Shown here piece after piece: positions 47,126-59,499 of a stretch of 64,000 nucleotides of DNA. Source of the stretch: Panax quinquefolius. Taxonomy: Eukaryota; Streptophyta; Magnoliopsida; Apiales; Araliaceae. The position numbers were made by a program, and so were the translations under genes. Below the pieces are notes generated by a model. It had not been told where the DNA came from. It searched no databases and was given only the letters and a program-made list of their open reading frames with translations. Within the stretch, counting starts at the first letter, position 1, and the number at the start of each line of letters is the position of its first letter. The stretch spans positions 34,844,123 through 34,908,122 of the forward strand of contig CM035170.1 in the NCBI GenBank assembly GCA_020205615.1. Direction: 5' to 3'.

Positions 47126-48787
47126 TGATAAGTGATATTTTTACTCACTTATTGTATAGTAATCCATGCGAATTGTGCCCACCTCGAGTACATTTCATTT
47201 TATTTTAGTTGTATTTCACGTTATTTTGCATTGCATATACTTAAAACTCCTTTTGGTGAATAAGTGCGTAAATCGGCTTCATTTTGGTGGAATTCGAGGT
47301 ATCGGTGGCGGATGCGTGAAGGCTAGTTGAAAGCGAGGATGTGCATGGCATGGGGTACAATGAGGCATGGAAATCAAGCAAGCATGAGGATTAAAGCAGC
47401 AGCGGCAGCAGCAAAGGTGAAACTAGACTCGAGAATTGCAGGACACAGTCACAAGGACAAGACAAAGGCGGACATCAAGCCTCATGCGTGAGTGCAGAGC
47501 TTTACATGGAAACCTTCACAAGTCAGCCTCAGCGCCTCATGAGGCGAGGACGCGACACCGGGAGACTCAAATTTCGCGCCGCAAGGCATGCATGCGCCGC
47601 CATCGCATGATCACCGTAAGAGCAACGTCTGGTTTGGTCTGAACCTATTGTGAGTCTCGCGGTCGCGATCCAGAAAAACTAGGGACGCGCGCGATGCTGA
47701 TGCTATAATTTGTTTTATTTTTATTTCTCAACTTAATTATGTGTAATGCGGTATAAACGATTCTGACGTGTGTCAGAGAAAATGAGACCTGACTTTTATT
47801 ACGTAACTTTCATAGTAGAAACTAGGGTTTACACCTTAAGAGAGATTCCAACATAGGAGAAAGCCATAACGTCTATTTTTCTCTACTTCTTCTTGGAGAT
47901 CTCTGTCATCGTGGATATTAATTATTGTTTATGGGAATTCTTTGTGGATTCAATAGTTAATCATTGGTTTTTATTCAACGATTGGGTTTGATCATTCTAA
48001 CTTTCTTCCATTCGTTTATTTATTGATCATGTTTAGCCTTGATCCCATAATGGTTTTTGGTTCCGCCATGAACTAAACTCCATTATGGGATCCTAACGGA
48101 TTGTAATATGTAATTTGGTTGCACATCTAAATGTTAGATTTGTTTTGCATATCATATGGATCATCTATCATGGTTGGTTTGTATGTATGAATGACCGATA
48201 ATCTTCATGTTAGTATTTGTATGGAATTGAAATGAACATATGAATATGGATGAAATCATGATAGCATCTGAATATGGGGATTGCATATTTTGTGAAATGA
48301 GATAGAATATCTTTGTTTTGCCGTATGAGCTAGAATAAGGGTTGTGCTTAAAATCAATAGGATTGCAATTGCGCATAGGAATATGGTAATTGTGATGGTA
48401 TTGGTGATCATATAGATTCTAACATCTGTAGATGATATGTGAGTTAGTTATAGTGCATTGGAAAATGGTTATAACTCGCTTTTATGCCCATGGCTATTAT
48501 CCTGTGATATGTGAACACTTCTTGCATGACATATGGCGATTGAATGAAATATTGAATGAAGTTAGGATCCCATTGTTTCCGCATTATATTTAGTCCATTT
48601 ATACTCTTATTTTTAGTTGGTAATCATAATTAGTTTAAATCAACAATTAAGTCCATAGTCTTAGCATATAAATATAGTGAGTTAATTAATGCATAGTAGT
48701 CTAAAGTTAACACTTTCTCTGTGGGATTGATACTTTACTTACTCTGTATTACTTGTTGACCCGTGTATACTTGCATGAGTTAGAGCT
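47126..48787 (+). repeat. Unclassified 1.6-kb repeat R, copy 2
   Basis: Inserted in E's gag between the basic tail and the zinc knuckles. Starts TGATAAGT with a hairpin (ATAAGTGA loop TCACTTAT, 47128-47152) and ends GCATGAGTTAGAGCT. Same family as 20915-22526. GC-rich core at 47400-47700 (CGCGCGCGATG, GTCTCGCGGTCGCGA). A frame of 68 codons in that core is not supported. Contains a CTCTGTGGGATTGATACTTTAC block (48718) of a kind common in plant LTR-element leaders. Confidence 0.75.
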
Positions 48788-49496
48788 CTTTTATAAGAAC
48801 TATAAAAGAGGCAACAGAGAACGACCACCGGTCGTATGTTATAAATGCGGGAAAGAGGGACACATCAGCCCAAATTGCCCACAACAATTTAAGGTGTGTT
48901 ATAACTGTGGAAAGGGAGGTCATATAGCTCGAGATTGTCCTGTAGCGAAACCAAGTGCAGCGGGGATGGTGACTCCAAAGGCTGTCCCGGACAAGTCAAA
49001 GTCGGTGGTTCTTAGAAGAGCGTTTGTCGTGACTGCCCAAAATACGAGGAACCCAAACGAGGTGATCACGGGTAAGCTAAACATAAACTCTTGTGATGTT
49101 CATACATTATTAGATACCGCTTCTACCCATTCTTTTATCTCTCCTGCTTGTGCTCAACGTTTGAACTTGACCCCTGAGGAATTAGACTTTGACTTATCTG
49201 TTGAAACTCCATTAGGTGAAACTTTAATTACATCCATGGTTTATAAATCTTGTTTGATTCAAGTTGAGACCATCACATTACTTGTCGATCTTATTTCTTT
49301 GAAAATACTTGCATTTGATATGATTTTAGAAATTGATTGGTTAACTAATCATCATGCCAAAATTAATTATTTTTGTAAGGATGTTACTTTTCATATTCCT
49401 AACCAACCTGTTATGCGAATTCAAGAAACTAAACCACTAAAGTCAATCACTGTCATATCAAGTCATAAAGCCATTCGTTTATTGAAAAATTGATGT
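48788..49496 (+). pseudogene. Zinc knuckles and protease of E
   Basis: Continues gag after R2: two intact CCHC boxes, CYKCGKEGHISPNC (48838-48879) and CYNCGKGGHIARDC (48898-48939). Then comes the protease entry NEVITGKLNINSCDVHTLLD and the active-site block DTASTHSFIS (about 49116-49145), where the family has DSGATHSFIS; Gly to Ala in the catalytic triplet should abolish activity. The end reads FDMILEIDWLTNHHAKINY (usual ILGMDWL). The frame is open from 48753 to 49493 and is cut by the insertion of B before RT. Confidence 0.88.
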
Positions 49497-49559
49497 CAAG
49501 TGTAGAAACTCAAAATTTTCTCACACACACACCGACATCAGGGAGGGCGATTAAATCTT

Positions 49560-50040
49560 TCAAAAGATAACCCCGGAAGATAGCTCATGTCCATCCGGAT
49601 ACTACCGGAAGTAAATGCAAATTTTTACGGAACACACACCGGGAGTATCAGTTCCAACCTCGGAGATAACCCCGAGGCATGTAGTTCCAATACCAGAAAT
49701 TCCACCGGAGAATTGAAGGCTGATTCATCTCGAAGATAACCCCGAGATATTCAGTCTCAGTCCCAACACTGGGAGTAGCAGTTACCAACCTTGGAGATAA
49801 CCCCAAGGAGTGCAGTTCCGGAGATAACCCCACAAATGCTTGTTTCAAATGCATGCAATCAGCTTCAACCTCGACACTCACACCAAGGCACTCAGTACAA
49901 GACCCGGAGATAACATCGGGAAGACAGGCACACCTCAGAGATGACGCTGAGGACTTTCAACACTTGCAGTAGTCAAATCTCAGATATAACACTGAGCAAC
50001 GTCTACTTTATCAGCCCAAACTGGAGATAACCACGGTGAG
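49560..50040 (+). repeat. Hairpin array in U3 of LTR B
   Basis: Plus-strand (element-sense) hairpins: CCTCGG/CCGAGG at 49658-49677, ATCTCG/CGAGAT at 49727-49748, CCTTGG/CCAAGG at 49789-49808, CCCGG/TCGGG at 49903-49920, CCTCAG/CTGAGG at 49933-49952, CTCAG/CTGAG at 49979-49996, ACTGG/ACGGT at 50020-50037. The loops are mostly AGATAACC/A (AGATGACG, ATATAACA). They match the array in A, with stem differences that mostly keep pairing. Confidence 0.82.
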
Positions 50041-50433
50041 GGGGCAAAGTCATTATCTTACCACCTTGACGCCACATCACACCGTCTCAACATTTCATAC
50101 ATACATTTCTACACAACAATGTCCCACAAGAACCAAGGAGGTCCGATCTTGAGTGACTATCACGCATGACAACGGATACAATTTGAAGCTTGAAGACCGG
50201 AGGGTGTGGTCCCATATTCCTGACTTCGTACAACCTCTAATCCCATGTCATTGCGTAACTCTCGACAACGGCGGTCCGAAATAGGTTTTACATACCTCAG
50301 TTAGATGCCCGAATTGCAATTCTGAAAGTTTGAGAGGACATTATAGTGCATGCGTGCACGTACTTTGAGATGGTGGGACTCGCAAAGCCCGGGGCAACCT
50401 GGGAAGCCATATGTACACTTGCGGCTCCCCCTC

Positions 50434-50441
50434 TATAAATA
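50434..50441 (+). promoter_or_regulatory. TATA box of LTR B
   Basis: TATAAATA in CCCTCTATAAATAGAAGG, conserved with A. Confidence 0.75.
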
Positions 50442-50842
50442 GAAGGCTTTGGGTGGCCATTTTATAAGAGAAAAAGGCGAGGAAGCCCTGTCCAATTTGC
50501 TCTGTACACACCCTACACTGAGTGTTTTCTCATTTTAAACACTTGTGAGCTCACATATAGCTTCTATTTTGTACCGGCGGGAGCCGAGTGTTCATCCCTT
50601 TAAAGATATAGAAGTCTTCTTTGGCAGCCCACTGTAAGCCTTCTCACAAACTTTAAAGCATTTCTCTTCATCTTTGCACACACTATTATTCACGTTGAGA
50701 GTCGTGTTGTGTGTGTTTGCCCGGACTTCGGTCCGTGGTTTCATTTCAGTTTGTATATATATATATATATTTTTATATATGGACTAACATTATTGAGTTA
50801 TGCCTTGATTGAACCTAGACTTCGGTCTGGAGCGTTTACTGC

Positions 50843-50874
<32 letters not shown>

Positions 50875-51054
50875 CAACTGTTGTCGGACTTTGTCTGATG
50901 AGCCTGGATTTTACATCCGGTGCGTTTACCGATTATATATATATATATTTACGTTTAATCTCGCCTGGAGTTTACTCCGTGGCGGTTGATTGCTTTTACA
51001 ACTTTATTTACATTTCTGATCCCCCATGGAGGTGCTTCGTGGTGGCTGATCATG

Positions 51055-51099
<45 letters not shown>

Positions 51100-51915
51100 T
51101 TACAGCTTTTATATATATACCTGCTTACTGCTTTATTATCAATCGCGACATCATGTGAGCCTAGGAATCATGTGATCAGAGATTCAGTTTATTGGATCTA
51201 GATTCGGTTCCCGTGATGGACATTTCCAGCTGTAAGCAGCTTGTAAATTTATTCATGATGTTTGTATTTCCTCAGATGGTTTTCATACCCACAAGGAGTT
51301 CGGCACTATTTTATACATTATTTTCTCGAAGATGCTTCGCATCTCAAAAATTAAAAACAATCAAGCCAAACACTTAATAAAAATGGGAGTGTAAAAGGTC
51401 TCAATTACTATTGAGCACAAGGGTTTGAAAAACCTCTTTTATAAAACATCACTGCCATATCTTGTTTAAAACTGAATTTTTACACAAATTCAAACCTTGT
51501 GTATATAGGTGCGAATGAGGCCTCACACTACTTCCAAATAACAACACATTGATCCACACACACACACACACATTCATATAACAGTTTCTTGAAAAGTGGC
51601 AGTCACAGTGCTAACACGGATGTCGGGGGGTGCCTAATACCTTCCCTCCGCATAATCAAGTCCCCGGACCCTAATGAATCTCGGTTTCACCGACTCGTTT
51701 ATAAGTGCCACATCACTGGGTCAATGTGCAAACCTTTTCTCCGTTGTGTTGGTACAACCATATAAAAAACCAACTGGCGACTCTTGATAGTCCATCGTCG
51801 ACATAATACATGTCAGCCCTTTTTCACTTGTTTTTTCAAACAAATCTCACCTAACATGAGAACACCAAAGAACAAGTAACAAAAAGGGACAAATAAAAAT
51901 CCCGACGTCGACATG

Positions 51916-51933
51916 TGGCGACTCTGCTGGGGA
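51916..51933 (+). other. Primer binding site of B (tRNA-Arg type)
   Basis: TGGCGACTCTGCTGGGGA, two bases after the LTR end. Confidence 0.85.
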
Positions 51934-52684
51934 CTATACCAGTAAGAGGACTTAAGCCGCTATTACAAGATTTTCAAAACTGTTAAATGCTTGTGTGTGA
52001 ATGTTGCATTTACATTTATGATGAATGTGTACGAATGCATATATTTTTCTGCGTTTAATGCTTTACACTATATCTGATTGTGATATTAGTGCTTCGCACA
52101 TATCATCATTTTCATAAACGGTGAGACACGTTGTATATGAATGTATGTTGTGTGGTTCCTTCATCAGGGGGCTATCCTGTCGGTGTTTGATTACTGGACT
52201 CGTAGGAATACTAATTCCAACGAGGCTCAGGAAAGGCACCACCCAAATTCGCTCTAGTTAAAAGACCAGATTAATTTGCCGTCGAGTAAATTACGATGAT
52301 TTTGGGAACCTTCATGCCAAATTGCCGCGAGAGTAACCTAAGATAGGTCAGCCTCTGATAAACCAAACGCGGAGGAAAGTCTCTTCATGCTTTCTCATTT
52401 CAAATTACTCATAAAAATCAATTACTTGTAATTTCATTCCATATTCATCTCCATGTAATGAGAAATATGAAGAAACATGTGTACATACATATTTAAATTA
52501 ACATGTTATCCTGTATTACAAATGGCTAACATCCGACTTGCAGGATAATATTCCTAGAATGAATACATAACATGTAAACATTTACACATTCCCTAAAGAC
52601 TAAACTACGTAAGTCTTTTGTAGGGAAACAATCAGACCTATTACCCGATCAAAATCCAAAAAGGCCACGAGCCTACAGTCTATT

Positions 52685-54175
52685 ATGTCTTCATCAGACC
52701 AGATTGACCTTAATCCAGTTTCTCGCAAAGAATTTGACAGATTAAGTAAACAAATCACAAATTTGGTTGTTCTGCTTAAAGAACTACATGAGTCTACTCA
52801 GGGTACGAAGATTCCCATACATGTTGAATCCTCTACACAAGGAGGAACCCAAGGTCCTGATAAAGCCCTTACAGTACCTGAACTTCAGTTGGATACGACC
52901 AACAAAATTCATGATACCACCCATCTCAGAGGAGATCCAGACACCGGTGACGTCGGGAAGAAAGTTCTTCAAATGGAAGAAACCCTTCGTTCTATCAAAG
53001 GAATTGGAGCACACATAAGTGTTTCATATGCTTACCTTTGTATATTCCCTGGTGTTCATTATCTAGAAAAGTTCAAAACTCGTGACTTTGAAAAATATGA
53101 TGGGTTAAGAGATCCTTACACACATTTGAAGGTGTTCATTGGAGAACTTGGATCTTATGTAGAGGACGAGAAGCTCAGGATGCAGCTGTTCTAGAAGAGT
53201 CTGATTCGAGAAGCCCGTTCGTGGTATACCAGATTAGACAACTCAAAGATCCATAGTTGGGAGGAGCTAGCTCACGCCTTCCTCACTCAATACAACTTCC
53301 AGTCTTAGATGGCTCCTGACCTGTACCAGATTACCAAGGTCAAGAAATAGTCCAATGAGTCTTTCAAAGAGTATGCTCAAAGGTGGAGGCGCCTTGCTGC
53401 TCAAGTTATTCCTTTCATGACGGAGCCAGAAATGGTCATGACGTTCATAGACATACAAGAAGCTCCTTTTTATGAAAGAGTCTTAGCTGGCATTGGTAAA
53501 CCATTTTCTGAAATTATTAAACATGGGGAGATGGCTGAGATGGGATTGAAGTCAGGAAAGATTCAAGACCTAGCTGCCCTTAAAGCTGTTGTTGAGCACA
53601 TCCAATCCGAAAATTATGGAAACAACCCCCGGTTCCTTGATACTATAAGGTCAGAAAGGCAATCAAAATATGCCTATCCAGAGGAGAAATTACACTCCCT
53701 TTCAAGCACAATCTTCAAACCCTCCATTGCCGAAAGGTGGAGAAGTTAAACGCCCTCGAGTGTTCACACCCTTAGGGGACTCGCTCGAGAACGTTCTCAC
53801 TCTTCTGATGACTCAAAAGAAAATTATGCATTTTCTTCCACCAGCCAACCCTTATGGGAGGGGTTTCAATGCTGCTCGGAAATGTGATTATCATGCCGGG
53901 GCACCTGGACATGATACTCAAGATTGTTGGGCCTTGAAACATAAGATCCAAGATTTAATAGACAACGGTGAGATCGTGGTCACCAAACCAGATCAACCTC
54001 ACGTACAAGACAACCCTCTTCATCAACACAAAGAGCAAAAGGTCAACATTATCAATTAGAGCAGTGGACAAAGTTCCAATTTTAAGGGTGAATCATCCTA
54101 GACCATCAAAGACGGTGTTGATAAATGGGACTATGCAAAGTTCTAGTTCGCAATAGAATGAAAGATAAAAGCTCT
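52685..54175 (+). pseudogene. gag of B with first zinc-knuckle module
   Basis: Starts MSSSDQIDLNPVSRKEFD, an open run to a stop at 53192 (FIGELGSYVEDEKLRMQLF). Stops also occur at 53307 and 53348. The helical middle (TFIDIQEAPFYERVLAG, from 53417) then shifts frame near 53640, and the frame at 53670-54059 carries FTPLGDSLENVLTLLMTQKK, LPPANPYGRGF and the knuckle CDYHAGAPGHDTQDC (about 53884-53928), followed by WALKHKIQDLIDNG. Less worn than A's gag in its first third. Capsid/nucleocapsid role by family. Confidence 0.88.
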
Positions 54176-55130
54176 GTGTAAGCAGATTGAGCAATTAGTA
54201 GAACTGGTAACCTATCAACAACAAGTCACACGCCAATTAGTCAGCCAGGAGCATGCTAGTCTGCACCCTTTTGTTATGAATACTCCATCATCACCTTCAG
54301 AGAAAGAAACACTGGAAGACAAAGTGACGAAGAGAGAAAGTGCCAAAGCCAGTCGGGATTTTGCCAATAGAAAGGAATTTACATACCTGGGCCAACCTAT
54401 AGAGGAGATATTTCAGATGCTGATCAATAAAGGTAAGATCACTTCCCTTCTGCCTCCAATTAATTCCCGTTCAGGACGATTTAATTCTGATGGAGTAAGC
54501 TAATATCACTCCCATTCTCGTGGTCACAACACGAAAGAATGCTGGGCACTCTGCCACCTTATTCATAACCTAATTGACACAGTGTCCTGCAACTAGCAGA
54601 AGAAGATACTGTGCTATTTGAGAGTGAGAATACTTGTCCTACTAAATGGAAGGGGTTGGTAGCAGTTATATCCACTGAGGCTGATGGAACTATCAAACCT
54701 TTCATAATGCAAGCAATTCAACTCAAAGGAATTGACAATCCTTTGAAAGTGGATTCTCCCGAGCCAATCAACTTGTCATTCAGACCACAATATCCTATTA
54801 TCATCTTACAAAAAGTCCCATGGAATTATGGAGAAGCTGAAGGATCCACCTCACATACAACTACGGCAGTGTCGAAGGAAAATCCAGTATATCATCCCCA
54901 ACGGGTGATGAAGTCTACCATCAAATTAAAGGGGAAAATACCCATGGAGAAAATTGAGAAGTTCCTCCGCACTATGGGTCATAATGAAGCCAAGGTGATT
55001 TTAAGCTTAAGAGAAGCTCCATATCAAATTTCCATATTGGACTTGGTTTTAACTTCCGAGGATCACAAGAAGATCTTACTAAAGGTCTTGGAAGAAGCCT
55101 ACTTGCCGACATCAGTGGATGTGGAAAAAT
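54176..55130 (+). pseudogene. gag-pol linker of B with second knuckle module
   Basis: Coiled-coil start near 54180, then a frame from 54276 (SPSEKETLEDKVTKRESAKA) to PIEEIFQMLINKGKITSLLP. In the knuckle itself (about 54495-54545) the first Cys is replaced and followed by a stop, while YHSHSRGHNTKECW is kept. A frame shift near 54595 leads to the open run from 54611 (PTKWKGLVAVISTEADG, EKIEKFLRTMGHNEAKVILS). Same order as A. Confidence 0.78.
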
Positions 55131-55363
55131 TTCAACATTTGGTTGATCACATTTTTAACATCAATGTGATATCTTTCAGTGAAGATGATATACCACCCGA
55201 AGGGACTAGTCATTGCAAGCCGTTGTACATTACGGTTTTTTCCTCTAGGTACATGCTAGCTGGAGTTTTGATAGATGGAGGGTCATCTCTGAATATCTAT
55301 CCTTATGCTACTTTGCTGAAGATGAACGTCAATCTCAAACGGATCCGGAGTAGCCATACGATC
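55131..55363 (+). pseudogene. Protease of B, first part
   Basis: The active site DGGSS is intact here (AGVLIDGGSSLNIYPYATLL, about 55259-55318), unlike A. The frame is open until RSSHTI, where solo LTR M interrupts it; reading resumes in phase at 58435. Confidence 0.85.
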
Positions 55364-58331
55364 TGTTAGTTCCCAGAGAGCACAATAGATCTAGAAGGGG
55401 GGGGGGGGGTTGAATAGATCCTTTTTAATTCAAATAATTTTTCTGGTTTATGTTGTATTGTTCATATTTAAGTATATAACAAACATAAGAATCTTTTCAA
55501 GCACAATAGAATAAGTAAAAGATTCCCCTTCATTGATATATTTATAATAATACATACATTATTCGTTGGGTTAGTTTAGTTGTAAGCAGTTAGAACATAC
55601 ATAGCAGTTATAGCAGTTATTGACATAATGTAAATGACATAATGTAAAAGACACAAGAGATTTTAAGTGGTTCAGAGACTCAAGCTCCTAATCCACTCTT
55701 CTGCTTTCAACTAGCAGGATTTCCACTAAGGAAAAGTAGCACCCTGAATCTCTACGATTCCTTCAAGGCCAGTAGCCTTGGGACTTTAGTTCACTAAGAA
55801 CTCTTCAAGGCCAGCAGCCTTGGGACTTCTCTAGTTCCCTAGGAACTCTTCAAGCCCAGCAGGCTTTGAACTTCATTTAGTCCCTTTGGACAAGGACCCT
55901 TTGGTCCTGCTTTGTTTAGTCCCTCTGGACAAGGACCCTCTTGGCCCTACTTCATTTAGTCCCTCTGGACAAGGACCCCTCAGGCCCTGGCTTCGTTGAG
56001 TTATTTGTTTGTTGTTGTTGGAGTCGGTGCTGAGCTGCAAAGATGTCTTCATGCTCTGAACATCTTCTATCCTTAGCACCTTAGCTTGATCATCCTTGAA
56101 GAGTAGTTGAGTGTTGCATGATGCTCAGCTTCTTAGGTTGCTCAATTACTCCGGATGACCCCTTGATGAACTACCTTGAAGATCATTCTCCTTGGTACTT
56201 GATGGCTGCACATGAGAGGCTTCTAAGATGACTGTAAGCTCTTCTGTAAGGTATTTAGAAGCAGTCTCATGCTTGACACCAAGATGGCTTTTGTGATCTC
56301 CCTTCTTGCTACTCGATGCCTTCTCATGATGGACTTGCTAAGATGACTGTAAGCTCTTCTCTATTATACTTAGAGTCTTCCCATGATGGACATCCAGATG
56401 GCATGATGCTCTTCTTTCTCTCGGCAGATCAGAACACTCATCATGTAGTAGAACTCTCACTTCTACATAGTAGAACTCCCACTTCTACTTCTTGCTTGAT
56501 CTGACTTCTGAGTGTTCTTGGTGGATCGTAGAGTGAGCCTTCGGACTCACTATCACTCGGTTGGATCAGTCCACCTTTTCTCCATTATTACACAACTCCA
56601 GCAACCTTTGATCTTTGAAGCTCTTTCTCATTTATACTTCTTCCCAATCATTCTGTTGGAAAGTAGCCATTGAAGGCTATTCAAATATCTTCACAGATTT
56701 CAAGTTGCTTGACATAGACTGCTTGATGTGACTTGTCATACTTTTTCTGACGCTGTAGTCTACTGTTTCACCTACCCCGTCAGATGTATCACTTTACTGT
56801 CTTGGGTAGGTTGAAGACTTTATTTCTTCTGATTTCTAGATCAGAGGTTGTCCTTTTGCATCGATGCTCTCAATAAGCACTTGTCCAATATTACCCTTGA
56901 TTGAACCGCTGCAATGCTTCATCTTGGTATTCGAACTCTACGATTCTGATGCATGTCTTCAAGGACCTGATCGTAGTGTCTTGTTGATTGTTGCTCGTTG
57001 ACTAGTAGAGTTAACACTACGATCCTGAAGAGTGCTGATTGGATCTTCAATGTAGAACACTTCTTCCTTATATTGTGCAGTGCTTTAATACTTCTGTTTG
57101 CTTTGACTATTCTCAGATACTGATGGCCTAATTCCTTGCTCTGGTCCCCTTCTGAACATAAAGACACTTCAGATTTGTGGCACGTCCAGCTTGCTTTCTC
57201 CTTGTGATCTCCCGTTCACTTATCATCAAAACTGACCTTGCACTTAATCACTTTAGCCTTGCTCTTCAGAGGCTGACTAGTATCTCGGTTCACCTTCCAT
57301 CAGTTCCTTCTTTGTTTGGCAAACACTACGATCTTGGTTACTTCCAAGATCATTGTCTTTTATACACTTGATAGCTACTGCATAAGCTGACTTTCCTTAG
57401 TCAGCTTCTGAAGTCTTCTTTGGATCTCCTTGTGGAATACTACATCACGAATGGCCTTACACCTCAATCTTAATGCTGATTGGGTTTGTGTTGAGATCTT
57501 TGTAGTGCCAACCAGAGGCTTCGTATCTTTTGATATTCTGGGAGTGCTCATTCATTGAGAACCGTATCTGCTCTATGATTCTGACTTAGCATTGTGAGCA
57601 CTTCTATTGGAGTCATAGTTTTGCACTCTACGATTCAGCTTCATCTGTGTAGACACTACGATCCCGAGATCAGATATTGACACTCTACGATTTATGCATT
57701 GTGCCTGTTGTCTTCATCTGATCTTGCTCGACTATGATCTCTGCATATAATCAATTGTCTCTACGAACTCAGAGTGTGATCTACGATCCTTGACTTGGCT
57801 TCGACATCAGTAGACTCTACGACTCTGAGTGTCGTCTACATTTCTGTCTTGGCTTCGGCAGATGACCTGGCTCGGCTCGTGTCGGTTCTCTCTCTGATTC
57901 TCAACACGACTTCCTCAAAGACACTATGATCCCAAGGAAGCTCTTCTCGATACACTACGATCCTTCTTCGTTTCCCCTGGCAGTCTACGAACTCTAAGAT
58001 CTACTATCTTTCATACTCCTATTCTGCCTCGATAGCTCCTGAGTTAACCTTGACTCACCTGGAAGACTACGACTTCTGGTGCAGTGCTTGACGATCAGAC
58101 TAGCCTATCTATTACATCATAAAATCAACCTAACAAGCTTGATCTTTCTATATTTATAGTCCTTGTACATCATTTCTTTTTAAGGACTTTACAAAGCTGT
58201 TTTGCTTTATGTAGGATAAACCTAACATATTTGATCAATTCATTCTAAGTCCTTGTACATATATTTCTATTGTCTATCACAGGACTTTACAGCTTTTCTT
58301 AATGCAAGCATACTTGCATATTATTCATTCA

Positions 58332-58378
<47 letters not shown>

Positions 58379-58429
58379 TAATAAAATCATATATAAATAG
58401 GAATAGCATTCACATGCTTATTCCTGACA
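55364..58429 (-). repeat. Solo LTR M, same family as the LTR of L
   Basis: 3066 bases, minus-strand orientation, TGTTAGTTCCC (plus) to TTCCTGACA. Flanked on both sides by CGATC (55359-55363 and 58430-58434), a perfect 5-base duplication. A G run near 55397-55409 mirrors the C run of L, and a TA run lies at 58337-58375. No internal region, so LTR-LTR recombination removed it. TATA at 56636-56629. ATCGTAG/CTACGAT motifs are frequent at 56930-58080. Confidence 0.94.
56629..56636 (-). promoter_or_regulatory. TATA box of LTR M
   Basis: TATAAATG on the minus strand, aligned with 15283-15290 of L. Confidence 0.55.
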
Positions 58430-58434
58430 CGATC

Positions 58435-59350
58435 ATTAAAGTTTTCAACGGAGCCCGCATGGATTCAGTCAGAGAGATTAACCTACCAATCGAGATTGGT
58501 CCCCATACATTTTCACGTGCTCAAAATAGATTCAGGATACAACCTGCTATTGGGAAGATCGTGGATTCATATGGCTGGGGCCGTCCCCTCCACTCTTCAT
58601 CAGCAACTAAAATACATTATTAATGACAGTCTAGTCACGATTAACGCTGAACCGGAATGTCCTAAACAAAGTGACATACCACTCATCAGCTTCAATTCAG
58701 AAGTTGAGCTGGTCAGTTTTCATGCCCTGGAGGTGAGCAACACTCACTACCACCCTATTGGGGCGCCACCTCTCATACCAAAGATTTTTGCCAAAGTAAT
58801 GTCGGCTACTCAAGAAATGATATCTTTGGGTCATCAGCCAGGATAAGGGCTGGGTAAAAGGCATCAAGGTATTAAGCACCCGATTCAAGTGATCAGTCAA
58901 ACTGGGACATCTAGACTGGGCTATTCTTCCAGTTCCAGTCACTGGAATCCATATAAGCATCATCAAATTCCTCTAGCTTTAGTTACACGACGATTGTCTC
59001 TACTTGCAAATCTTGAGTCCACACAACCTCCGATAAAGGTGCCAGCTAGCGTAATGGCTATGTTATTTCCTAAGCCGATATTGGTAAAGGAGAAAGAAGT
59101 CTTTGTTCTAGACCCCAAAGTGGAAGAAGAGGAACGAAGAATTAAGTAAGGCATCGCCAGAATGATGTCAGACATACGTGTCATTGTCAATGATGATCAT
59201 ACAAACAGATACACCCTAGACGATGATTGCCCAAACGTAATGGTCATCATTCGGGAGAAGGAGGACGATGACAACCCCTCCATCACTGCAGTCCACTAGG
59301 ACTTTGCCCTCGACAATTGGAGCAGCACTCCTTGTATTGGTCTACGAGGG
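58435..59350 (+). pseudogene. Protease of B, second part, and G-patch-like motif
   Basis: Continues the protease (MDSVREINLPIEIG). A frameshift near 58500 leads to the frame GYNLLLGRSWIHMAGAVPS (from about 58530), where the usual GRPW is GRSW. The run is open to 58844, then a stop, then GLGKRHQGIKHP and RLGYSSSS (58850-58940), the G-patch-like segment also seen in A. The acidic tail VEEEERRIK ends at a stop near 59147. Confidence 0.8.
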
Positions 59351-59499
59351 TAAAACGGAAAGAAACTCTTTCTGCCCTGTAGATATCATAATTGCTTACT
59401 TTTCTGTACAGTATTATCAGTTATTTTGTCAATACATGCTAACACTGTGTATGATCAAACCATTTCATATATACTAAGTGAAAACATATTTTGTTTCAG

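Larger units (their letters stand above)
43462..49500 (+). mobile_element. Chromovirus-like Gypsy element E, visible part
   Basis: LTR, initiator-Met primer site, gag, zinc knuckles and protease. The element is then split by B at 49501; its RT, integrase and 3' LTR would lie beyond the right window edge. It carries repeat R2 inside gag and was inserted into LTR J. Confidence 0.85.
49501..51913 (+). repeat. 5' LTR of B
   Basis: 2413 bases, TGTAGAAACTC to GACGTCGACA, colinear with LTR A. U3 hairpin array 49560-50040, TATA box 50434, TA runs at about 50755-50770, 50848-50873 and 51058-51092. The frame at 50709-51158 is microsatellite translation, not a gene. Confidence 0.93.

Noticed and set aside
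47436..47642. 68-codon Arg/His-rich frame
   Set aside because: It lies in the GC-rich core of repeat R2, has no counterpart frame in R1 and shows no domain.
50709..51158. 149-codon open frame in LTR B rich in YIYI
   Set aside because: It is translation of TA microsatellites and LTR sequence; the aligned part of LTR A is not open in the same way.
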